NCBI RefSeq assembly: GCF_949987535.1
Contig: NC_080074.1
Location: 25,007,268-25,071,267 of the forward strand
From: Balaenoptera acutorostrata
Lineage: Eukaryota > Chordata > Mammalia > Artiodactyla > Balaenopteridae
Length of the DNA stretch: 64,000 nucleotides
Direction of reading: 5' to 3'
Shown here: piece by piece, positions 1 to 12,795 of the stretch
Layout: each line of letters starts with the position of its first letter
Position numbering within the stretch: position 1 is the stretch's first letter
Notes under the pieces: model-generated
What the model saw: only the letters and a program-made list of their open reading frames with translations
Told to the model about the DNA's origin: nothing
Databases searched by the model: none
Translations under genes and position numbers: made by a program

Positions 1-360
1 TTTTGCCTGTTTTCAAAACTTTATTTAAATGGTATCTCCTTATATGTATCCTTCTACATCATTTTTTTCTTTCGCTCAACCTACTTTTGAAGCATATACA
101 GATTGATGTATATCTCTGTAATTAATTTACAACTGCTCTGTGGTAGTCTATTATTCATTCATTTATATGTTCTATATAATATTCTACTGTATGTTACACC
201 ATTATTTATTTATCCATTATCCACCTGAGGGATAGTCAGTGGGTTTTGTGCGTGTGTGTGTGTGTGTGCTATTGTAATCTATGCATCAGTGAACATTTTT
301 GCATAAGTTTCCTTGGGCATATAGGTGGGAGCTTCTTTCGGGGATATATCACAAGCATTT
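1..360 (-). mobile_element. Old L1 3'-end fragment (probable)
   Basis: Text such as 'catcagtgaacatttttgca' and 'catataggtgggagcttc' resembles inverted ancient L1 (L1M) 3' regions. It is strongly eroded, with a GT microsatellite at about 247-269. The element runs off the left edge. Confidence 0.35.
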
Positions 361-1884
361 CAAATATAAGAAAATGAAAAAGGGTGGTTAAACAGTGGAC
401 TTCTGGATCCACTATTTTCTTCCCTAACTCCCAGTTAGTGGCTTGTCCAATCCTATGCACACAAAGATAATATTGAAGTTTAAAATAATATTTTATTTTT
501 CTATGGATTGAAGATATCCATGATGACATTATGTATATTTCACCTAAGTTTCCAGGCTTGTGGACACCGTGTAGATTAAAAGATACATCAACAAAAAATG
601 ATGTACCCCGTCTCAAGCCAAATGAAAGCCAAAGGACTGTAGGGCGGGCTCGCTCACACACTTAATGACACCCTTGTGCTAAGGTTATAAGACCTTGCTG
701 TGAAATGTTAATACAGAACTATGTGCCCTTGGGCATTGTTAAAAGCCAAATTATCAGTGCACCAGGAAGTACTCGAGGAGTTCTGGGAGCCTATGCTCTG
801 TCATTTGAGCTGCAATGGAGGGATCTGTATAATGCTGTCCAGAAGCGGAAAGAAGGGCAATGCAGACCAGAGGCAGAAGCCAAGTTTCTAGTACTCTCCA
901 AAAATGTACCATTTTTCCCCCCTGCAATTCAGTGAAGCAGAACAAGTCAACCAGGCTGGGGAATATGGAAAGTGCCTACACGTGTACTGAACCGAGACTA
1001 CTGCATTTAAGCCTTTGAATAGCTGGCAGGTGGTCAATTTCTTAAGCAATCTCTTGGAGATTGATATGGAGAAAGATATGGGGAGCGCTGGGGTTTTATT
1101 ACCCATCACTTAGATGCTGGCACTGGCTCCTCTTCTCTCGCTCCCTGCTTCCCTCCCCCTCTTTCTCCTTCTTTTCTTCCCATTTTACTTTGTCTCCTGT
1201 CATTCTCTGTTATAATTAAAACAAATAGAAAACATTGCAGGTGTCTGCTATAAAACATCTGCAGATACTGTACGTTGCATGGGGGAAAAAAAAGCAGCTG
1301 CAAATTGTGTAATTTGGTCTTTAAAGAAAAACCTGAAAGACATTTCTGGAAACAAATACATCTTTCATCCTGGTAGACGTTGAATTTTCTTTTTGTTTGT
1401 ACTTCAGCCCAGTTCATCACCATTTTCTCACTGCCTTGCACAGAAAGTTTCAGCGCTAACCAGTGACTGTTGTCCCTATTTTAGAAGAGATGGGGGATTT
1501 CTGGAATGATGGCTTAAAAATGGGGAAACCGTGACTGCAAGGTCTGGTGCAGTTTCAGACAGTGTTTCTCTCAGTCAAAACAAAACCTAAGAATGACAGC
1601 ATCTGTAAGTTACTAAATGTGGGAAGAAAGTAAAAATATGCTGAAATATTATCTGCAATAGTTGGAAGGGACCTGCCTTCCCCAAAGGAAATCAATATAT
1701 TGGCATGGATAACACTGGGGACACCCCATGCTTTCTTGCATTATCCATTCAAGTCTGCAAGTGATTTTTAACAATCTGTTTCTAGGGTGTTCCCCAATAG
1801 GTATTCCAGTTTTAGCTTGAGGTTCAGCTATGTCTTCCTCTCCCTTGATTTTCAAATTTCCCAAAGCCGTAGAGTAGGTACAAG
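361..1884. other. Intergenic stretch, nothing recognised
   Basis: A/T-rich DNA with a C/T-rich tract at 1130-1200. Short open frames on both strands have no splice context, no family resemblance and no codon signal. It lies 3' of the minus-strand gene. Confidence 0.5.
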
Positions 1885-2150
1885 GGCTGGGGAAGCCAGG
1901 TTAGCCACAAAGAGCTCAAATTCTCCAGTCAGAAAGAGCTGGGATTTAGATCCTGGCTCTACCTCTGAATATGATCATTGGACAAGTTGCTGAACTGCCT
2001 GATGCTTTCGTTTCCTCACCTGTAACACAGAGCCAGCCATCCTATGTGCATCACGCTCCTAATTCTTGTGAGTCCAGAAGGGGATAATGCATGTGAAGTA
2101 TTTACTTATACAGTGCCTTGCATGGTAAATGCTCCAGAAAGGATAGACAA
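1885..2150 (+). mobile_element. MIR SINE
   Basis: Typical MIR wording: 'gctgggatttagatcctggctctacc', then 'ggacaagttgctgaactgcc', 'tttcctcacctgta' and a 3' part with 'atgtgaagtatttacttata'. Old and eroded, plus orientation. Confidence 0.75.
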
Positions 2151-2157
2151 CAAATGC

Positions 2158-2890
2158 AGTGATAGTTTTTTAAGGAACTTCCTTAAAAACTAAAACTAGA
2201 GTTACCATATGATCAAGCAATCCCACTCCTGGGCATGTATCCGGAGAAATACCTAATTTGACAAGAGACGTGCACCCCAATGTTCATAGCAGCACTATTT
2301 ACAATAGCCAAGACATGGAAGCAACCCAAATGTCCATTTGGGTTGGACAGATGAATGGATAAAGATGTGATATTATACACAATGGAATATTACTCACATA
2401 AAAAGATTGAAATAATGCCATTTGCAGTGACATGGATGGACCTAAAGATTATCATACTAAGTGAAGTAAGTCAGACAGAGAAAGACAAATATCATACAAT
2501 ATCGTTTATATGTAGACTCTAAAAAAATTATACAAATGAACTTATTTACAGAACAGAAATAGACTCACAGACATAGAAAACAAACTTATGGTTACCAAAA
2601 GGGAAGAGGGGGCATAAATTAGGAATTTTGGATTAACAGATACACACTACTATATATAAAATAGATAAACAATAAGGATCTACTATAGCAAAGGGAACTA
2701 TATTCAGTATCTTGTAATAACATGTAATGGAAAATAATCTGAAAAAGAATATACATATATGTATGTGTATATAAATATATATATGTATTTGTATAACTGA
2801 ATCACTTTGCTGTATACCTGAAACATTATAAATTCACTATACCTCAATAAAAACATAAAATAAAACAAACAAACAAAAGATAGTGATAGT
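2158..2890 (+). mobile_element. 5'-truncated L1 3' end
   Basis: Contains the L1 ORF2 tail ('ccatatgatcaagcaatccc', 'ttcatagcagcactatttac') and the 3' UTR ending at 'caataaaaacataaaataaa'. A short duplication AGTGATAGT at 2158-2166 and 2882-2890 may be the target-site duplication. No intact frame. Confidence 0.85.
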
Positions 2891-2939
2891 GATGGCAGAG
2901 GTGGTGGTGATACCTTTGCTTCCCCTCCTTTTAGAGCCC

Positions 2940-3035
2940 CATACTGTCACCTTGCCTGGGTCACGTATGTACATATATACATACATAACATACATACATA
3001 TATACATCCACCCATCCAATTATTCATTCATTCGT
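2940..3035. repeat. TACA/ATTC-type simple repeat
   Basis: Imperfect (TACA)n and TATA runs between 2965 and 3008, followed by (CATT)n at 3020-3034. Confidence 0.7.
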
Positions 3036-3106
3036 TCAACAAATATTATAGACCTTTATTAGGTGCCAGGCATCATTCTAAAGTTCTATAAAACAGTACA
3101 TGTATT

Positions 3107-3312
3107 TGTGTCCATTAATTTTTTTTTAAATATATTTATTTATTTAAATTTATTTGGTTGCGGGTTTTAGTTGTGGCAAGCAGGCTCCTTAGTTGTGGCA
3201 TGCATGTGGGATCTAGTTCCCTGACCAGGGATTGAACTTGGGCCCCCTGCTTTGGGAGCATGGAGTCTTAACCACTGCGCCACCAGGGAAGTCCCTGTGT
3301 CCATTAATTTTT
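3107..3312 (-). mobile_element. CHR-type SINE with 17-bp target-site duplication
   Basis: Read on the minus strand it begins gggacttccctggtggcgca and carries the tRNA-derived head of CHR SINEs, with a T-rich (tail) end at 3124. The exact duplication TGTGTCCATTAATTTTT is at 3107-3123 and 3296-3312, so the insertion is 3124-3295. It is short, like CHR-1 copies. Confidence 0.9.
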
Positions 3313-3845
3313 AAATAAAGAAAAACAAAAAGCATCCAATTAGTAAAAACTTAACAGAAATGAATAATGAAAGGCACGCATATACATTCTCAGGAAATGA
3401 ACATTAGGTTGAAGTGAAGGGCCTTGGTTATTAGTCAGGCTGTATTTCCACACTTAGGTTAAATGTGTAGTGCCTCCTGTTGTTCCTTTTGCCTCTGGTA
3501 GCTAACCTTTGCATAATAAATTAAACTTCCCTTGGGAGAAACACAAAACCCTTGAAAGCTTTCTCGATCCCAGCAGAGAAATTTATAAACCCCAGTCCCA
3601 GGCCAAAGGATTTGGAAACCTTCACCACATTAGCACCATCACTTTCTGAATGGCTTTTCTGGCTGACCCAAATTTTATTTTGTTTGAGGGTATAGCCATC
3701 AGGCAAATTTTCTTTCTGAATTCAATGGTAAATATTTTGTTCCTTTCTTTTTCACTACAACATGGTTTCCTGCTGGTCTTCTTGCCTTTGTTTCTTTCCT
3801 TTCCATTGTATACCGCATGCTCATCTTCCCTGAAAGCCAGGCTAT
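3313..3845. other. Intergenic stretch, nothing recognised
   Basis: A/T-rich sequence with overlapping short frames on both strands and no repeat family that I can name. Confidence 0.45.
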
Positions 3846-4300
3846 CATTCATTTCATTCATTCATTCATTCCCTTTCACTCAATCAACACTTATCAAATG
3901 TCCACTAGTGCCAGGAATGTGTCACTCTTTTCCTTAATCACCAGTAATGCTACCCTATCATATACTGAATCAAGGCCAAAGTCTTCACTCCAATTCCACC
4001 CTTAGAGCTTATCTTATTTCCATCATGACTGTCCAGATTGGTAGCAGGAGAGTCCTTTGCACATACACTATATTCATTTTCACTTTTATGCCTCTGTTCT
4101 CCAACAGCATCTTCCCTACCAGCAAATTTTCAACCATTATTACCCTTCTTATCATTAAAAGTCTTGCTCAAGACTCATTTCTTTTATGTAGTATTCTTGA
4201 CAATTCTAGCTCGGTTATTCCCAGACTTTGGACTTCATGGATGTGTAAATGAAAAAACAAAACAAACAAAAAAGACAAAAACAAAACAAAAACCAAAACA
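3846..4300 (+). mobile_element. L2-like LINE relic with flanking simple repeats
   Basis: Starts with (CATT)n at 3846-3872. It is followed by 'caacacttatcaaatgtcca' and a stretch whose C/T-rich wording ('gctcaagactcatttctttt') resembles L2 3' regions. An A-rich (CAAAA)n tract closes it at 4250-4300. Eroded; the family call is tentative. Confidence 0.45.
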
Positions 4301-4405
4301 GGGACCAATATAAGGTTGCTAGGTTGCTACTTTTTTCTTTTATTGTAAAGTAAGTACATTCTAAAATATGGGTTACCAGCTCCTATTATCACTACTTCAT
4401 AAAAG

Positions 4406-6080
<1,675 letters not shown>

Positions 6081-6334
6081 AACCCAAATAGGAAGGAGAA
6101 AATCCATAATCTTAGAACAAAGAGCAGTTCATTAAACACATTTAACTTTATAAAAAACATATTTATGTTTCCTTATTTTTTTCATTTTACCATGAATATC
6201 CATTCATGAGCCAGCATGTAGGAAGCACTCACATATAGCATTCTTTGATGCTGAACAAAGTGGGTCAGAAATGCATGATCTTCTTCCAATTTGGCAGGGA
6301 AATGACAACTCCTAGCAAGATGATTATTACTACT

Positions 6335-6500
6335 TCAGGTACTAAGTACTTTTTAATCATATCACTTAATTTAATCCTCACAGCAATTCTATTAATGTTC
6401 CCATTCTACAGGTAAGGAAAGGAAGGCTTAAAGAATTTGTTACTTTCTCAAAGTAGCAGAACCAGCAAGTGTGAAGTTACTATTCAAATTCATGTCTATA
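6335..6500 (+). mobile_element. MIR SINE
   Basis: MIR core wording: 'ttaatcctcacagcaattct', 'cattctacaggtaaggaaa', 'gcagaaccagcaagtgtga'. Plus orientation, eroded. Confidence 0.75.
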
Positions 6501-6639
6501 TAGTTCCATAGCCCATGTTCTAAAACTTTATGCAATGCTATGTCTCAGAAGTGTAAAATTCACTGTAGATTTCTTCCCAAGCCACACAGACAAATTCCAA
6601 AGTTGACTGAACACTTCGAGTTGACTTGAAGTTTATCCA

Positions 6640-6853
6640 GAATTTTTCAGCCTTGGCACAGATATTTTGAGCCAGATAATTCTTGGCTGTGGGGGGCTCT
6701 TCTGGACATTGCAGGATACTTCGCAGCATCCCTGGCTTCTACCCACTAGATGCCAGTTGTACTCCCTTCGCAGTTATAATAATCAAAAATATCTTCGGAC
6801 ACTGCCAAATGTCACCTGAGGGGCAAAACTGCCCCTAGTCAAGAACCACTGGT
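6640..6853 (-). mobile_element. MER20-like hAT DNA transposon
   Basis: On the minus strand it begins 'ccagtggttcttgactagg' and continues through 'catctagtgggtagaagcca', a typical MER20 order. Non-coding; outer left border approximate. Confidence 0.8.
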
Positions 6854-7044
6854 TTAATTCAGTCTTGCTGTATGGACGCATCTAAAGACCTAAACATCAT
6901 ACAAAAGTGGGAATAGTTGTACTGTGCACAAACATATTTTCTATGAGTAGCTCTGTAAGGTAGTTTTAATAAGCAACAGCATTGTCATTTAATTCAAATA
7001 CCATTTAAAACATTACTCAAAACGATGTTTTTTTTAAAGAAATT

Positions 7045-7165
7045 TAGCTTATGAAAGAAAACAATTTTATTTTGCTTATTATAAGAGGATAGTTCCAAAA
7101 ATTTATTTCAAACAAGAAAAGCAGTAACAATTAAATCCTTTATAAGGTTAACATGTAAAGGATGT
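7045..7165 (-). terminator. 3' UTR and polyadenylation signals of the minus-strand gene
   Basis: After the TGA the minus strand carries an A/T-rich stretch with AATAAA at 7107-7102 and a second AATAAA at 7071-7066. Cleavage would be expected 10-30 nt beyond either signal, so the 3' UTR is about 80-120 nt. The end point of this entry is an estimate. Confidence 0.65.
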
Positions 7166-7285
7166 TCAGGGAATAATCGACACCATCCAGTTGAAAAGGC
7201 TTCCTTCTGATACGATACAACCACTAGCAAGATCAAAAAGTCTCTCAAGACTGAACATAGATGGCAGCGAGATATCAAATGGGAC
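7166..7285 (-). CDS. Terminal coding exon, 39 codons plus TGA (possible CFAP54 C-terminus)
   Basis: Acceptor TATGCTTTTTCCTCAG|GTCCCATTTG. The frame runs VPFDISLPSMFSLERLFDLA..., ends FNWMVSIIP and stops at TGA (7168-7166). A GTGTCG within the last codons is a poor donor, and the stop followed by AATAAA shows that this is the last exon. The encoded tail, with SLERLFDLA and a Trp-Met-Val-Ser end, is compact and hydrophobic, as in the C-terminus of a folded protein. The join to the preceding exon is in phase 0. Confidence 0.82.
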   Translation of the reverse strand, partial: VPFDISLPSMFSLERLFDLASGCIVSEGSLFNWMVSIIP

Positions 7286-7475
7286 CTGAGGAAAAAGCAT
7301 AAAAGTGTTCATGAAATGCACTGTTCCAAACTGTTGACTGAAGTAACGTTCTCAAATACCAATTACATGTAATAATTTTATGTGAAAGATTTTTAACTCT
7401 TGCCTAAGGTAAGACACAAAATTTCACATCTCCACCCTGCTGAAATGTCACATATATCATTTTCTATCCTATGAA

Positions 7476-7545
7476 GATTCATATCTATGAGTCTATAAAA
7501 ACAGCCTACAGATTCATATCTGTAAATCTATAAAAATGAGCCTAC
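7476..7545. repeat. Two-copy tandem duplication of about 35 bp in the last intron
   Basis: Two copies starting GATTCATATCT and ending in GCCTACA follow each other directly, at 7476-7510 and 7511-7545, with a few differences. They lie in the 484-nt intron between the last two exons of the minus-strand gene. Confidence 0.75.
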
Positions 7546-7769
7546 AAGACAGCAGACACTCATATAAATATGGACCATTCGTATTTATATAATCATTGTA
7601 TATGATTGTAAGTGTAGGAATTTTGGCCCAGTTACTAATGAACCACTTTCCTCCATAACACATTGCCCAGTTGACAAATCTCCCTCCCTCATTTTGAGCT
7701 TAAATCCTGACATGGTGAAGCAAAAATTATGTTTGGAGCTCACTCTTTCTGAAAGAAACACCTAGTTAC

Positions 7770-7808
7770 CATGCTGAGGACTAGTGCAGCCAAAGTCATC
7801 TGTGCAGC
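7770..7808 (-). CDS. 39-nt coding exon (13 codons), penultimate
   Basis: Acceptor TTATTTTCCATTTTTCAG|GCTGCACAG is a very strong polypyrimidine site; donor CTCAGCATG|gtaact. The exon encodes AAQMTLAALVLSM and is phase 0 on both sides, so its skipping would keep the frame. It lies 484 nt upstream of the terminal exon. The short length makes a chance match more likely than for the other exons, but the splice sites and phase are all right. Confidence 0.65.
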
Positions 7809-8454
7809 CTGAAAAATGGAAAATAAAGACTACTTTGGGGGTCATAGCACTGGTTATTTGAGTGGGAGAAGGGCAAGAAGGAGAGAACAAACATAAAGGA
7901 AAGGAAATAAATGTTTACTGGGGACGCACTTCACGCAGACTTAGATACTTTTGAAGATGTATGAGAAACATCACGGAGAATGGTCACAATGAATTAGATC
8001 CTTGGGGCCCTGAATCCTGGTAAGAAACTAGAGGACAAGTTTTTTTAATGTCCTGTCTGCTTGTTAAATGAAAACTTTTATTCTCAAGAAAACATAACGA
8101 ACTTAAAAGTAGAGGCTGGTTTTCATTTCATATTCTTCATTTTCCTGGATTAAAAAAATGATCAAAGTATTCCAATGCTTTCTATAACTTCGGATAATAA
8201 AGAGGTGAAAAAATTAATAATATTCTCCTTTTTTACTCAATCCTGAAGTAATCAGTGTTAGCAGTTTAAAGAATATCTTTCCAAAACTTTAAAAATCCTC
8301 ATACAAATGTATGATCATGTGGGTTTTTTTCTTTTCCTTTTTTTCTTTACTTTTGTTTTTGAAATAGGATAACTAGATTTCCATTATTTGCTTTTACAAT
8401 TACCAATATGTAAGAGAAATCCCACCTCAACCAATTCAGGGAGGCAGAATAACC
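7809..8454. other. Intron, nothing recognised
   Basis: Part of the 28.9-kb intron upstream of the 39-nt exon. A/T-rich, with a T-rich patch at 8325-8355. No repeat or exon that I can support. Confidence 0.45.
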
Positions 8455-8588
8455 ACATGGAGGTTAAAAGTGTACATTCTGGAGTAAGACTGCTTTGTTC
8501 ACTCAGACCTCACCATATACCCGCTATGTGAGGTTGAGTAAACTATTTGATCTGTTTAAATTTTAATTTCCTAATTTCACTACCCCAG
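8455..8588 (+). mobile_element. MIR SINE fragment
   Basis: 'acattctggagtaagactgc' and 'gctatgtgaggttgagtaaa' match the MIR 5' half. The copy is cut off by an L1 at about 8590. Confidence 0.6.
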
Positions 8589-8589
8589 T

Positions 8590-9085
8590 CCTTGGAGAAC
8601 ACAAATATGCTTTCTGTCTCTGTGTATATGCCTGTTCTGGATATTTCATAAAAATGGAACCATACAGTATATGACCTTTTATGTCTGGTGTCTTTAACTT
8701 AACGTAATATTTTGGAGGTTCATCCACATTGCTGTGTGTATCAATACTTTGTTCCTTTTCATGACTAATGCTCCATTTTATGCATACACCACATTTTGTT
8801 TATCCAATCACATGTTGATGGACATTTGTGCTGTTTCCACCTTTTGGCCATTGTGAAGTGTTACTGTTAAATACAAGTACAAGTTTTGTTTGAACATTTG
8901 ATTTCAATTTGGGGGGGTCCATATCTAGGAATGAAATTACTGAATCACATGGTAATACTATATAAGTGATTGAAGACCCACCAAACTGTTTTACTGTATG
9001 TTTTACATAGAGGCTGCAACATTTTACATTCCCACTATTAATGTATGATGGATCTAATTTTTTCACATCCTCTCCAACATGTATT
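8590..9085 (-). mobile_element. Old L1 (L1M-type) 3' region
   Basis: Minus-strand L1 3' DNA with wording such as 'atggaaccatacagtatatg', 'tttatccaatcacatgttga' and 'ggccattgtgaagtgttact'. It is older and more divergent than the adjacent L1. The next L1 begins near 9086, perhaps inserted into this one. Confidence 0.65.
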
Positions 9086-12000
9086 TTCTTTTTCACTGTA
9101 CAAGTTTCAGGTGTATAGCATTATAATTCGATGTCTGTATATACCACAAAGTGATCACCATCACAACTCTAGTTGCCATCACCACCATAAAGTTGATCCC
9201 CCTCACCTATTTTGCCCACTCCCCAATCCCTTCCCCCTTTGGTAACCACTAATCTATTCTCCGTATCTATGAGTTTGTTTTCATTTTATTTTGTTTGTTC
9301 ACTTGTTTTGTTTTTAGATTCCACATATGAATGAAATCATACAGTTTTTGTCTCTCTCCATCTGACTTATTTCACTTAGCATAATAACCTCAAGATCCAT
9401 CCATGTTGTCACAAATGGCAGGATTTCATTCTTTTTTATGGCTGAGTAATATTTCATTGTATTTACACCACATCTTCTTTTATCTATTCATCTATCAATG
9501 GATATTTAGGTTGTTTCCATATAAACACAGGAGTATATGTATTTTTTCAAATTAGTGTTTTCGTGTTCTTTGGATAAACACCCAAAAGTGGAATAGTTGG
9601 GTCATATGGCAGTTCTATTCTCAATTTTTTGAAGAATCTCCACACTGTTTTCCAGAGTGGCTACAACAATTTATAGTCGCACCAATGGTGTACAAAGGTT
9701 CCCTATCTCCATATCTTCTCCAACATTTGTTACTTCTTGTCTTTTCGATAATAGTCATTCTAACAGGTATGAGGTGATATCTCATTATGGCTTTGATTTG
9801 CGTTTTCCTAATAATTAGTGATGTTGAACATAGTTTCATGTGACTGTTAGCCATCTCTATGCCTTCTTTGAAAAAATGTCTATTCAGATCTCCTGCCCAT
9901 TTTTTAATTGGGTTGTTTGGGGGGGTTTTGTTTGTTTGTTTTTGTTGAATTGTATGAGTTCTTCACATATTTTGGATATTAACCGCTTACTTAATATATG
10001 ATTTGCAAATATCTCCTCCCACTCAGTGTGTTACCTTTTCATTCTGATAATGGTTTCCTTCACTGGGCAGAAGCTTTTAGTCTGATGTAGTCTTGTCTGT
10101 TTATTTTTGCTTTTGTTTCCCCTGTCTTTGGAGCCAGATCCACAAAAACATTGCTAAGATTGATGTTAATGAATTTACCATCTATGTTTTCTTCTAGGAA
10201 GTTTATGATTTCAGGTCGTATATTCAAGTTTTCTATCCATTTTGAGTTAATTTTTTCAATTCCATATTTCAAAACTTAACTTTTTTATTGAGCACTTAAA
10301 AAAAATTATAGTTGATTTACAATGTTTCAGGTATACAGCAAAGTGATTCAGTTATACATACATTTATCTACTATATTTTTTCAGATTCTTTTTTTCTCTT
10401 TTTTTAATTGAAGTATAGTTAATTTACAATGTTGTTTGTTTCAACTGTACAGCAAAGTGATTCAGTTATACATATGTATATATTCTTTTTCAGATTCTTT
10501 TCCATTGTAAGTTATTACAAGGCACTGAATATAGTTCCCTGTGCCATATACAAGGTCCTTGTTGTTTATCTATATAGTAAGTATGTAACTATTAATCCCA
10601 AACTCCTAATTTATCTCCCCTCAACCCGCCCCATCCCCTTTGGTAACCATAAGCTTGTTTTCTATGTCTGTGAGCCTATTTTTGTGAATAACTTTATTTG
10701 CATCATTTTTCTAGATTCCACATATAAGTGATATCATATGATATTTGTCTTTCTCTGTCTGACTTACTTCACTTAATGTGATAATCTCTAGATCCATTCA
10801 GGTTGCTGCAAATGGCATGATTTCATTCTTTTTTATGGCTGAATAATATTCCATTGTATATAATATATTATACATGTCTTGGGTATCATAAATAGTATTG
10901 TTATGAACATTGGGGTGCATGGATCTTTTCAAATTAGAGTTTTCTCCAGATATAGTTTTTGATTGGGTTGTTTTTTTTGATATTGAGCTGTATAAGTTGT
11001 TTGTATATTTTGGAAATTAATCCCTTGTCAGTTGAATCATTTGCAAATATTCTCTCCCATTCTGTAGGTTGTCTTTTCACATTGTTTATGGTTTCCTTTG
11101 CTGTGCAAAGGCTTTTAAGTTTAATTAGGTCCCATTTGTTTATTTTTGTCTGTTTCCATTACTCTAGGAGGAGAATCCAAAACTGTATTGCTGTGATTTA
11201 TGTCAAAGAGTGTTCTGCCTATGTTTTCCTCTAGGAGATTTATAGTATCCAGTCTTACATTTAGGTCTTTGATCCATTTTGGGCATACTTTTGTATATGG
11301 GTGTTAGAGAATGTTCTAATTTTACTCTTTTATTTGTTGCTGTCCAGTTTTCCCAGCACCACTTATTGAAGAGACTTTCTTTTCTCCATTGTATATTCTT
11401 GCCTCCTTTGTTGTAGATCAATTGATCATAAGTATGTGGGTTTATTTCTGGGCTGTCTATCCTGTTCCATTCATCCATGTGTCTGGTTTTTGTGCTAGTA
11501 CCATACTGTTTCAATTACTGTAGCTTTGTAGTATAGTCTGAAGTCAGGGGGCCCAATTCCTCCAGCTCCATTCTTCTTTCTCAAGATTGCTTTGGCTATT
11601 TGGGGTCTTTTGTGTTCCCATACAGATTTAAAAAAATTTTGTTCTAGTTCTGTGAAAAATACCATTGGTAATTTGATAGGGATTGCATTGAATCTGTAGA
11701 TTGTCTTGGGTAGTATGGTCATTTTAAAAATCTTGATTCTTCCAATCCAAGAACATGGTATATCTTTCCATCTGTTTGTGTCATCTTCAATTTATTTCAT
11801 CAGCATCTTACAGTTTTTGCTGTACAGGTCTTTTGCCTCCTTAGGTAGGTGTAGTCCCAGGTATTTTATTCTTCTTGATGTAATGGTAAATGGGATTGTT
11901 TTCTTAATTTCTCTTTCTGATATGTTGTTCTTAGTGTATAGAAATGCAACAGATTTCTGTATATTAATTTTGTATCCTACAACTTTACTGAATTCATTGA

Positions 12001-12795
12001 TGAGCTCTAAGAGTTTTCTGGTGGCATCTTCAGGATTTTCTATGTATACTATCATGTCATCTGCAAACAGTATTATTTTTTCCTTTCCAATTTGGATTCT
12101 TTTTATTTGTTTTTCTTCCCTGATTGCTGTGGCTAGGACTTCCAAAACTATTTTGAATAAAAGTGGCAAGAGTGGGCATCCTTGTCTTGTTCCTGATCTT
12201 AGAGGAAATTCTTTCAGCTTTTCACCATTTTGAGTTAATTTTTGTGTATGGTGTACTATAGTGGTCTAGTTTCATTCTTTTGCATGTGGCTGTCCAGTTT
12301 TCCCAACATCATTTATTGAAGAGACTATTCTTTCTCCATTGTATGTTCTTAGCTCTTTTTTTGTAAATTAATTCTCCATATATGTCTGGGTTTATTTCTG
12401 GGCTCTCAATTCTGTTCCATTGATCTATGTGTCTGTTTTTGTGCTAGTACCATACTGTTTTTATTAATATAGTTTTGTAGCATAGTTTGAAATCAGGGAG
12501 TGTGATACCTACAACTTTGTTCTTTCTCAGGATTGTTGAGGGTCTTTTGTGGTTCCATACAAATTTTAGTATTCTTTGTTCTATTTCCGTGAAATATGCC
12601 ATTGGAATTTTGATAGGGATTGAACTGAATTTGTAAATTGCTTTGGGTAATATGGTCATTTTAACAATATTAGTTCTTCCAATCCATGAACACATAGTAT
12701 CTTTCCATTTATTTGTGTCTTCTTCAATTCTTTCACCAGCATCTTATAATTTACAGCGTACAAGCCTTTCACCTCCTCGGTTAAATTTTTTTCCC
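9086..12795 (-). mobile_element. L1 copy split by a nested L1
   Basis: Minus-strand L1 whose 3' end is near 9090 and whose ORF2 is interrupted at 10237-10255. The sequence resumes at 12225 exactly where it left off: 'ccattttgagttaattttt' is followed there by 'gtgtatggtgtactatag', as in uninterrupted copies. The 5' part (12244 to about 12795) encodes ORF2 text such as [20 protein letters not shown]. Frames are broken, so it is inactive. Confidence 0.9.
10237..12243 (-). mobile_element. L1 nested inside an older L1, 19-bp target-site duplication
   Basis: CCATTTTGAGTTAATTTTT at 10237-10255 and 12225-12243 frames a minus-strand L1 of about 1.97 kb. It carries part of ORF2, including the reverse-transcriptase FADD motif (minus strand, 12067-12056), then the C-terminal part and the 3' UTR. 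Frames are broken by shifts and stops. The 3' end is odd: the terminal segment appears twice in a row (about 10393-10284, and again near 10500-10395), each with a 'tataactgaatcactttgct' equivalent. Confidence 0.9.

Noticed and set aside
7178..7183. GTGTCG as a donor that would make 7285-7184 an internal exon
   Set aside because: Poor donor; reading on gives a stop after five more codons, followed by two AATAAA signals, so a terminal exon fits better.
11706..12233. 175-codon plus-strand open frame, hydrophobic
   Set aside because: Reverse-strand shadow of L1 ORF2 (which lies on the minus strand here); the same holds for the hydrophobic frames opposite the other L1 copies.
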